Source of the DNA: an uncultured marine group I thaumarchaeote
GTDB lineage: Archaea; Thermoproteota; Nitrososphaeria; Nitrososphaerales; Nitrosopumilaceae
Direction of reading: 5' to 3'
Length of the DNA stretch: 20,586 bases
Assembly: GCA_902512865.1 (NCBI GenBank)
Contig: CABXKZ010000009.1
Location: forward strand, 1-20,586
Shown here: piece after piece, positions 14,940 to 20,586 of the stretch
Position numbering within the stretch: position 1 is the first letter of the stretch
How the letters are laid out: each line of letters opens with the position of its first letter
The notes under the pieces: model-generated
What the model saw: only the letters and a program-made list of their open reading frames with translations
What the model was told of the DNA's origin: nothing
Databases searched by the model: none
Made by a program: the position numbers and the translations under genes

Positions 14940-15947
14940 ATGTTTGATGAAAAAACTATTTTGATTACTGGTGGGACAGGTTCCCTTGGACGTGCATTAA
15001 CCAAAAAATTATTGAATTCCAATGTAGATACTATTCGAATATTTAGTAGAAACGAAAGTAAACAAATTGAAATGGAATCAGATTTTGATGATCCAAGACT
15101 ACGTTTTTTTATGGGTGATGTAAGAGATTCTGACCGGCTATTTTATGCACTAGAAGATGTTGATGTAGTTTTTCATGCAGCAGCATTAAAACATGTACCA
15201 AAAATTGAATACAATCCATTTGAATCTATTAAAACAAATGTAATTGGTTCACAAAATGTCATTGATAATAGTATAAGACAAAATGTAGAAAAAGTAATTT
15301 GTGTAGGCACAGATAAAGCTGTTTCGCCATTAAATACATATGGTGCAACAAAATTACTTATGGAAAAACTATTTGTTAGTGCCAACAACTATGTTAATCC
15401 AGAAAAACATAGAACAAAATTTGTTGCAGTTAGATATGGAAATGTTTTAGGAAGTAGCGGATCAGTTATACCAAAATTCATTGACATGATTAAAAAAAGA
15501 AAACCACTTACTATTACAAATCCTAAGATGACTAGGTTTACAATTACTATGGATGATGCATTAGAATTTATTTTAAATGCAAGTGATACTGGTAAAGGAT
15601 CAGAGATTTTTATTCCTAAATTGAAGTCATATGAGATGCCAATTTTGATTGAGGCATTAAGTGAATTGTGTGGAAAAACAGAACAAGAAATTAGTGGTAT
15701 CAGACCGGGAGAAAAATTGCATGAGACATTAATTAATCATGATGAAATTCGTTATGCTTGGGAAATTAATAATATGTACATGCTAGCAAATCCTCATTAT
15801 AACTTGTTCAAATCTAGAAAGATAGTTGAAAATTATGATGGAATTAAAAAAGTTGAAAATATGAATTCCTATAGTTCTGATATAGGTGAAAAAATCACAA
15901 AAGATGAATTAAAAGAAAAAATAAAAAATTCTGGTCTCTTAGACTAA
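14940..15947 (+). CDS. pseB: UDP-GlcNAc 4,6-dehydratase of the PseB/FlaA1/CapD family (335 aa)
   Basis: An extended short-chain dehydrogenase. GGTGSLG at 11-17 binds NAD(P); HAAALKHVP at 79-87, TDKA at 124-127 (Asp and Lys of the FlaA1-type triad) and YGATK at 134-138 follow; RPGEKLHETL near 256-265 is typical. Length equals PseB (about 334). It would remove water from UDP-GlcNAc, with possible C5 inversion, giving the 4-keto-6-deoxy-HexNAc that the DegT aminotransferase at 17159-18247 could aminate. The serine often preceding TDK is Gly here. PseB is favoured over other CapD-type enzymes because acetyltransferase, synthase, aminotransferase and cytidylyltransferase genes follow; a bacillosamine- or legionaminate-type precursor remains possible. 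Confidence 0.8.
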   Translation: MFDEKTILITGGTGSLGRALTKKLLNSNVDTIRIFSRNESKQIEMESDFDDPRLRFFMGDVRDSDRLFYALEDVDVVFHAAALKHVPKIEYNPFESIKTNVIGSQNVIDNSIRQNVEKVICVGTDKAVSPLNTYGATKLLMEKLFVSANNYVNPEKHRTKFVAVRYGNVLGSSGSVIPKFIDMIKKRKPLTITNPKMTRFTITMDDALEFILNASDTGKGSEIFIPKLKSYEMPILIEALSELCGKTEQEISGIRPGEKLHETLINHDEIRYAWEINNMYMLANPHYNLFKSRKIVENYDGIKKVENMNSYSSDIGEKITKDELKEKIKNSGLLD

Positions 15948-15956
15948 AAATTAATT

Positions 15957-16376
15957 CTAATGACTCTTTTCAAATGTATATTGAATCAATTTAAAGCCAT
16001 TTTTTTTGAAAAATTCTATTGATTTTTTGTTTTTTGGGCTCACATTCGCAAGAAAACGTTTACGTGGATTTTTTTTCATCAATTCATTTAATGCAAAATT
16101 TCCAACATTTTTTCCTTGAAATTTTTTTAAGAGAAATATTCCTATCTCATCATTTTTGGATAGATAAATTGAACCAATTTTCTGTTTTGATTTAAGAATT
16201 ATGTACCATTTTGAATATGGTTTTGATTTTATAAATTTAGTATGTTGATTATATGTGGGCATTTTTTTATGTGATATGTTTACACGAGGATTTCTTTCTT
16301 CAAGTAAATCAAATAAGAATTTAGTATCAGAATTTGTTACAGATTTTAAACTGATTGATAATTGCATTTTTTCCAT
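15957..16376 (-). CDS. GNAT N-acetyltransferase (PseH/SpsD-like), 139 aa
   Basis: A single GNAT domain. The acetyl-CoA loop is FQGKNVG, matching Q/R-x-x-G-x-G/A, and NKKSIEFFKKNGF near the end is the classic GNAT C-terminal motif. Size and context suggest N-acetylation of the amino group placed by the DegT enzyme on the UDP-sugar (PseH or SpsD role). A TTG four codons upstream (16388) also opens the frame; ATG at 16376 or 16367 is more likely, and no Shine-Dalgarno decides. It stands alone on the minus strand, 54 bp divergent from the NeuB-like gene and 9 bp convergent with the dehydratase. Substrate assignment is by context only. Confidence 0.75.
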   Translation of the reverse strand: MEKMQLSISLKSVTNSDTKFLFDLLEERNPRVNISHKKMPTYNQHTKFIKSKPYSKWYIILKSKQKIGSIYLSKNDEIGIFLLKKFQGKNVGNFALNELMKKNPRKRFLANVSPKNKKSIEFFKKNGFKLIQYTFEKSH

Positions 16377-16400
16377 CACAGTGATCAATTGTAATAAACG

Positions 16401-16409
16401 ATTAAATCT
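16401..16409 (+). promoter_or_regulatory. TATA-like box before the NeuB-like gene
   Basis: ATTAAATCT at 16401-16409 is centred 26 bp upstream of the TTG at 16431 in the 54-bp divergent gap. The spacing supports a leaderless transcript and so the TTG start. The near-palindromic GATTAAATC also lies about 26 bp from the minus-strand ATG at 16376, so it might serve both genes. Confidence 0.35.
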
Positions 16410-16430
16410 TACGCTAAATTTGTTAGGACA

Positions 16431-17162
16431 TTGAAATCATTTATTGTTGCTGAGATTGCATCAAATTGGGAAGGAAGTTTTGTTAAAGCAACAAAATTAA
16501 TCCAAGAAGCAAAAAATGCTGGTGCTAATGCAGTAAAATTTCAAATGTGGCGTGCTCATGATCTTTACAATAATAAACACCCTAACTGGAAATTTATCAA
16601 GAAATCTGAAATTACGTTTGAAAAAGCTAAAAAATTAAAAAAAATTGCAGATAAAGTTGGAATTGAGTTTTTTTGTAGCGCATTTTATCCAGAAGCGATA
16701 GATATTTTAGAAAAATTAAAAGTTAAACGATATAAAGTTGCATCAAGAACATGTTTACTAACAGATCCATTCTCATTAGAAACTCTAAAAGAAAAATCGT
16801 TTACAAAAAAACCAGTAATTATTAGTATGGGAATGGGAGGAAGTAAAAAAAAGATTAAAAGATTATTTTCAAAAAATAGAATATTATTTTGCTACTGTAT
16901 ATCAGAGTATCCTACTGATTTTAAAAAAATTAATTGGAAAGAAATAAAAAATTATGATGGTTTTTCTGATCATACATTAGGCATTACTGCACCAATAATA
17001 TTTTCATTAATGAAAAAGCAGATGAATACAAAAGAAATTTTCATAGAAAAACATGTTAAATTGAAAAATTCAAGAGGTCCAGATGCAAATTCATCAATTA
17101 ACACTGAAGAATTAAAATCAATGATTGAGCAAATACGAAAAATAGAGAAGATTATTCTTTAA
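16431..17162 (+). CDS. neuB: NeuB/PseI-like nonulosonic acid synthase lacking the SAF domain (243 aa)
   Basis: It would condense phosphoenolpyruvate with a 6-carbon amino sugar to give a 9-carbon nonulosonic (sialic-acid-like) acid. The TIM-barrel motifs are in order: IVAEIASN at 5-12, AVKFQ at 34-38, YKVAS at 101-105, ISMGMG at 131-136, FSDHT at 178-182 and IEKH at 205-208. The last two supply the two metal-binding histidines. GPDA at 216-219 is the usual end of the barrel. Family members normally run to about 340-350 residues with a C-terminal antifreeze-like (SAF) domain; here the protein stops just after the barrel and no SAF coding follows. The start is TTG. It overlaps the convergent aminotransferase by 4 bp. 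About 17% of residues are lysine. Confidence 0.8.
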   Translation: MKSFIVAEIASNWEGSFVKATKLIQEAKNAGANAVKFQMWRAHDLYNNKHPNWKFIKKSEITFEKAKKLKKIADKVGIEFFCSAFYPEAIDILEKLKVKRYKVASRTCLLTDPFSLETLKEKSFTKKPVIISMGMGGSKKKIKRLFSKNRILFCYCISEYPTDFKKINWKEIKNYDGFSDHTLGITAPIIFSLMKKQMNTKEIFIEKHVKLKNSRGPDANSSINTEELKSMIEQIRKIEKIIL

Positions 17163-17165
17163 TCT
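17149..17165. terminator. 6-bp inverted repeat at overlapping convergent stops
   Basis: AGATTA (17149-17154) and TAATCT (17160-17165) flank a TTCTT loop right on the overlapping stop codons of the NeuB-like and DegT genes, where the palindrome TTAA supplies both stops. Short arms make chance possible; the position is the main argument. Confidence 0.3.
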
Positions 17166-18247
17166 GCAAATTCATTTACAGAATCAATTACTCTCTCAAT
17201 ATCATCTGTAGAAAGATTTGGGTGCATTGGTAAGGAAACTATAGTTTTTCCAAAGTTTTCTGTAATTGGTAATTTTGTTTTATTTTTGTACAATGTCATT
17301 TGATGAACCGGTTTGTAATGTATTCCAACCTGAATTTTATTTTTAGACATTTTTTTAATAAATTGATTGCGATTTTTTACTAATATCCAATAAAGATGAT
17401 AAGAACAACCATCAATAAATGGTATTTTATTTTCAAGATTAATTTTTTGATGGTATTTTTTTGCAATTTTTTTTCTAATAGAATTCATCTTGTCTAGTTT
17501 TTTTAATTGGACTAATCCAATACCTGCTGAAAATTCATTCATGTAATAATTATCTGCCAATTCTTTAACATCATAAAACATATCTTTTCTATTGGTAATT
17601 CCACACCAACGCCTAGATTCCAAGATTTTTCGAGATTTTTTGTAATTATCATTATTTAGTGCGATTAATCCTCCAGTGGGCATTGCTAGATTCTTCACAG
17701 GATGAAAACTAAAACAAACAAAATTTCCATGACTACCAATCTTTTTCTTATTATAAATTGTTCCAGCAGCATGAGCAGCATCCTCAATCATAATTAGATT
17801 ATGATTTTTACATAATTCACTAATTTTCTTAAGATTACATGGGATTCCACCAAAATGTACAGGTAGTATAGCTTTTGTTTTACTAGTGATTGTTTTTTCT
17901 AGTTTTTCAGTTGATAAACAGCCAGTATCAGGATCAACATCAATGAAGATAGGATTTCCATGATTAATCTTTATTGCATTAACAGTAGATACAAAAGTTA
18001 GTGAAGGTACAATAACATCTTTATTTTTGATATTTGCAAGGGATAATGCAAGATTTAATGCAGCAGTGCCACTATTAACAGCTATACAATCTTTTGATTT
18101 TACATAATGTTTGAATTTTTTTTCAAAATCATATACAGAATTAGTTCCTGCACCTGAAGCCCAAAAATGACTGTAAAGTGTTTTTTTAAGAGAGTTTTCT
18201 TCTTCTACTCCTACAAATGGATCAAATAATTTTATTTGTTTTATCAT
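17159..18247 (-). CDS. DegT/DnrJ/EryC1 PLP-dependent sugar aminotransferase (362 aa)
   Basis: A fold-type I aminotransferase. NSGTAAL at 58-64 holds the phosphate, EDAAHA at 155-160 has the Asp that contacts the PLP ring nitrogen, and SFHPVKNL with Lys185 is the Schiff-base site. Length is normal. It would transfer an amino group from glutamate to the 4-keto position of the UDP-4-keto-6-deoxy-HexNAc made by the dehydratase at 14940-15947 (PseC or SpsC role). The usual KNITTGEGG reads KNLAMPTGG. It is the second gene of a minus-strand pair, 7 bp after the SpsF-like gene. The ATG at 18247 precedes the conserved IKLFDP start. Confidence 0.88.
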   Translation of the reverse strand: MIKQIKLFDPFVGVEEENSLKKTLYSHFWASGAGTNSVYDFEKKFKHYVKSKDCIAVNSGTAALNLALSLANIKNKDVIVPSLTFVSTVNAIKINHGNPIFIDVDPDTGCLSTEKLEKTITSKTKAILPVHFGGIPCNLKKISELCKNHNLIMIEDAAHAAGTIYNKKKIGSHGNFVCFSFHPVKNLAMPTGGLIALNNDNYKKSRKILESRRWCGITNRKDMFYDVKELADNYYMNEFSAGIGLVQLKKLDKMNSIRKKIAKKYHQKINLENKIPFIDGCSYHLYWILVKNRNQFIKKMSKNKIQVGIHYKPVHQMTLYKNKTKLPITENFGKTIVSLPMHPNLSTDDIERVIDSVNEFAD

Positions 18248-18254
18248 TTTTATC

Positions 18255-19016
18255 TTATTGGTTTTTATAATTTTTATCTTTGTTTATGGATTTTAACATT
18301 CCTTCATTTTGAGTAATATGCTGATTAATTTTTAGTAAATCTGGTTGGCCAGATATTATATCCAATATATCTTGAATAAGAATTGGTCTTTTATTAATTC
18401 TGGAAATAATTTTTGTAATTATCTCTAAATCTTCTTTATAATCCAGTGTTATTCGAATATGACTAAGGTTTTTAGGGTTTTTTATATTGTGTAATTTCAT
18501 ATCTTTTTTGTTTTTTTGAATAAAAGGAGTAACATGTTCTCTCTCAGATGGTAACTTTGCATCCTTCCAAGTTTTTTCTAATACTTCATAGGAGAAAATT
18601 TCCACATCCATACCATGAGGAAAAGTACGATCTAAAGTATTCGTAATATAATCAAAGTTTTTTGTATTGAATTCCATAATGAGATTATCTGTAATTTGGG
18701 GATCAATCAAGGGGCAATCTGCAGTAATTCGAACAATTGTATCAATATGGAATTTTTTGGCACAATTATAATATCTATCAAGAACATCAGCAGGATGACC
18801 ACGATAACATTCAATTTGTAATTCCTTACATTCAGTTTCTATAACATCATCCTCTTTGAGATTTGTTGTAGCAATTATTATTTTATCAATTAATGTTGAA
18901 AATGAAATTTGGTTAATTACAAAATTTAATGTAGACATTTTTTCATCTAATTTCATTAGTGTTTTTCCTGGTAATCGTGATGAACCCATTCTCGCCTGAA
19001 TTATACAGCCAATCAT
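18255..19016 (-). CDS. spsF: SpsF-like cytidylyltransferase for nonulosonic acid activation (253 aa)
   Basis: An NTP-transferase fold of the spore-coat SpsF / CMP-NeuNAc-synthetase-like family. QARMGSSRLPGKTL at 7-20 is the signature nucleotide loop; RGHPADVLDRY at 72-82 and RITADCPL at 96-103, with a metal-binding Asp, follow. By family and neighbours it would join CMP to the sugar acid made by the NeuB-like enzyme, giving the activated donor. Some SpsF and PseF relatives occur fused to the PseG hydrolase; this one is single-domain with a charged tail and no hydrolase part. The ATG at 19016 opens the minus-strand pair with the DegT gene, divergent from the sulfotransferase by 102 bp. Confidence 0.85.
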   Translation of the reverse strand: MIGCIIQARMGSSRLPGKTLMKLDEKMSTLNFVINQISFSTLIDKIIIATTNLKEDDVIETECKELQIECYRGHPADVLDRYYNCAKKFHIDTIVRITADCPLIDPQITDNLIMEFNTKNFDYITNTLDRTFPHGMDVEIFSYEVLEKTWKDAKLPSEREHVTPFIQKNKKDMKLHNIKNPKNLSHIRITLDYKEDLEIITKIISRINKRPILIQDILDIISGQPDLLKINQHITQNEGMLKSINKDKNYKNQ

Positions 19017-19090
19017 ATAATGATTTTTTCATTTAGTGATTTAGGCATTACTGCAAAATCTTTAGACTTAAGATTTGTTAATAGATGGAA

Positions 19091-19103
19091 TTAATTATTA
19101 TAA
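19091..19103 (+). promoter_or_regulatory. TATA-like element before the sulfotransferase gene
   Basis: TTAATTATTATAA at 19091-19103 lies about 22 bp (centre to ATG) before 19119, within the range for an archaeal promoter with no or a very short leader. No Shine-Dalgarno is seen. The rest of the 102-bp divergent gap shows no other clear signal. Confidence 0.3.
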
Positions 19104-19118
19104 TTTTTAGATCATATT

Positions 19119-19958
19119 ATGAAAAGAGATAGTTTTAGAGATTCACTAAGCTCTTCTTATCATAGATTTGTGAAACGTGGTTTTTCAGGAATAACTGCAT
19201 CAACTAGAGTTCTTCCTGACTTTATAATTATCGGGACGGTAAGAAGTGGCACAACATCACTTTATTATAATATTTGTGAACATCCATCAGTTTTACCAGC
19301 AGCCTATGATGAAATTGGGTTTTTTGATAGTAATTATCATTTAGGAATAAAATGGTATCAATCAATGTTTCCTAAACAAAAACAGATGGAGGAAATTAAA
19401 AAAAATACAGGATTTGCTGTTACCGGAGAAGATACACCATTTTATTTTTGGAAGAAAGAGGCTATTGATAGAATTTTTCAATACTTGCCAAATGTGAAAA
19501 TAATTGCAATATTTCGTAATCCAATAGATAGAGCATTTTCAAATTATAATTTAGGTGTAAGAATGAAAACAGAAAAATCCACTTTTGAAGAAACTATAGA
19601 TGAAGAAATAAAATTTTTAGAAAAAAATTCATTTCGAGAAGCTATAGATCGTAAAAGATCATATGTTACAAAAGGAATTTATGAGAATCAGATTCAGAAT
19701 TGGTTAAAAATTTTTCCAAACAAACAGATACACATGATATCAACTGAAGAAATGGAAAAAAAACCTATAGAGACCTTACAGAAAGTCTTTAAATTTTTAG
19801 ATATTCCAGATTATAGAATTACAAATCCACAAAAACAAAAATCAGCTGACTACAAAAAGATGGACTTTAAAACACGACAAAAATTACTTGAATTTTATCG
19901 ACCGCATAATGAAAGATTTTTTGATATTATAAAACAAAGATTTGATTGGGATTTATAG
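19119..19958 (+). CDS. PAPS-dependent sulfotransferase (heparan N-sulfotransferase-like), 279 aa
   Basis: After a 33-residue basic N-terminus, DFIIIGTVRSGTTSLYYNI at 34-52 is the 5'-phosphosulfate loop, with Arg in place of the common Lys. GEDTPFYFW at 103-111 follows, then IFRNPIDRAFSNY at 131-143, the 3'-phosphate-binding motif of the Sulfotransfer family. It would move sulfate from PAPS to a hydroxyl or amine, most likely on the glycan made by this locus. Length is usual for prokaryotic members. No signal peptide is visible, so it should act in the cytoplasm before export. It is a lone plus-strand gene that ends 1 bp from the convergent carbamoyltransferase. Acceptor unknown. Confidence 0.85.
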   Translation: MKRDSFRDSLSSSYHRFVKRGFSGITASTRVLPDFIIIGTVRSGTTSLYYNICEHPSVLPAAYDEIGFFDSNYHLGIKWYQSMFPKQKQMEEIKKNTGFAVTGEDTPFYFWKKEAIDRIFQYLPNVKIIAIFRNPIDRAFSNYNLGVRMKTEKSTFEETIDEEIKFLEKNSFREAIDRKRSYVTKGIYENQIQNWLKIFPNKQIHMISTEEMEKKPIETLQKVFKFLDIPDYRITNPQKQKSADYKKMDFKTRQKLLEFYRPHNERFFDIIKQRFDWDL

Positions 19959-19959
19959 A

Positions 19960-20586
19960 TTAGACTTTCGATATTAGGAAATTTCCCATTACGATAAAAT
20001 CCATATCAGTTTTTAGTATCATATTGTAGGCTTGGTCAGGAGTGTTTACAATTGGTTCACCCATGACATTCATGGATGTATTAATTATTACAGGTACTCC
20101 TGTAATCTTATGAAATTCTGTAATTAGATCATAGTATAGGGGATTTGCACCTTTAGATACAGATTGTAGTCTGCCAGTACCATCAACATGAGTAACAGCT
20201 GGAATTTTCTCAGGTTTTTTCACAGGACAAACCATCAACATGTATGGACTTGGCCTATCAATTTCAAAATATTCAGAAACATATTCTTCAAGTATAGATG
20301 GAGCAAATGGTCTAAATGATTCTCGATGTTTTATTTTTTCATTAAGAATATCTTTCATCTTTGCATTTCTTGGATCTGCAAGTATACTTCTAGAGCCTAA
20401 TGCACGAGGACCCCATTCCATTTTTCCATTATACCAACCAACTATATTTCCATCAGCAATTAAACTAGCAGTTTTTTCAAGTAGGTTTTGTCGTTCAAAT
20501 TTTTCATATGAAATATTATTATTATCAAGAAACTCTTTAATTTGTTCATTATTATATGATGGACCAACATACACATTTTCAAGAAT
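19960..20586 (-). CDS. NodU/CmcH-family carbamoyltransferase, C-terminal part (5' end outside window)
   Basis: The frame is open to the window edge; the GTG at 20574 is an internal codon. ENVYVGPSYN opens the C-terminal YrdC-like domain, followed by MEWGPRALGSRSIL, EKIKHRESFRPFAPS, a TGRLQSV stretch and GVPVIINTSMNVMGEPIV, all landmarks of carbamoyltransferase C-terminal domains. The full family is about 550-600 residues, so roughly two thirds lies beyond the window. These enzymes carbamoylate hydroxyl groups of sugars or antibiotics using carbamoyl phosphate and ATP. Next to the sulfotransferase and sugar genes it is probably a glycan-decorating enzyme. Confidence 0.85.
   Translation of the reverse strand: MLENVYVGPSYNNEQIKEFLDNNNISYEKFERQNLLEKTASLIADGNIVGWYNGKMEWGPRALGSRSILADPRNAKMKDILNEKIKHRESFRPFAPSILEEYVSEYFEIDRPSPYMLMVCPVKKPEKIPAVTHVDGTGRLQSVSKGANPLYYDLITEFHKITGVPVIINTSMNVMGEPIVNTPDQAYNMILKTDMDFIVMGNFLISKV

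Noticed and set aside
15934..15955. Hairpin at the dehydratase/GNAT convergent junction
   Set aside because: Only 4-5-bp arms could be found (GTCT/AGAC, TTAGA/TCTAA), too short to report in such AT-rich DNA.
19960..20574. GTG at 20574 as the start of a complete 204-residue protein
   Set aside because: The frame stays open to the window edge and the product is only the C-terminal domain of a much longer family.
1..20586. CRISPR array, transposase, tRNA or rRNA genes
   Set aside because: No regular spaced repeats, recombinase motifs or RNA-gene signatures were found on either strand by eye.

Overview
This is a very AT-rich, gene-dense 20.6 kb stretch of a surface-glycan biosynthesis locus. 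There are 22 genes, two of them cut by the window edges, and no intergenic gap exceeds 150 bp. No rRNA, tRNA, transposase, integrase or CRISPR array was seen. The low GC content, the AGA/ATA-rich codon use, the TATA-like boxes 22-27 bp upstream of start codons (leaderless-style promoters), the ATGA and TAATG gene overlaps, and the protein types suggest a marine thaumarchaeon of the Nitrosopumilus kind. This is an inference: no phylogenetic marker gene lies in the window, and another AT-rich marine archaeon or bacterium is not excluded.

Layout. Positions 1-1931 (+) hold a tightly overlapping operon: nucleotidyltransferase (partial), cupin, GDPD-like protein, and a second related nucleotidyltransferase. 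Next come a WavE-like protein (-), a degenerate methyltransferase-like protein (+), a Wzx-type flippase (-) and a polytopic GT39/ArnT-like glycosyltransferase (+). Positions 6817-9410 (-) are rmlC-rmlB-rmlA for a dTDP-6-deoxysugar, without rmlD. Positions 9482-15947 (+) encode a GT2 glycosyltransferase, a sugar C-methyltransferase, a large GT-B-like protein, an N-acetyl-sugar amidotransferase (WbpG/PseA family) and a PseB/FlaA1-like UDP-sugar 4,6-dehydratase. Positions 15957-19016 hold a GNAT acetyltransferase (-), a short NeuB/PseI-like synthase (+), a DegT aminotransferase (-) and an SpsF-like cytidylyltransferase (-). A sulfotransferase (+) and the C-terminal part of a NodU/CmcH carbamoyltransferase (-) end the window.

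How they fit together. The dehydratase, aminotransferase, acetyltransferase, NeuB-like synthase and SpsF-like enzyme form a near-complete nonulosonic (pseudaminic-type) acid pathway; only the UDP-sugar hydrolase step (PseG) has no candidate. The amidotransferase would add an acetamidino-type modification. The rml genes plus the C-methyltransferase could make a branched 6-deoxysugar. Sulfation and carbamoylation would decorate the glycan. The flippase and the membrane glycosyltransferase would move and transfer lipid-linked units at the cytoplasmic membrane, ending in an S-layer or other surface glycan.

Architecture. Coding strand switches 11 times. All six convergent junctions have spacings between a 4-bp overlap and a 9-bp gap, and several contain inverted repeats that could act as two-way terminators.
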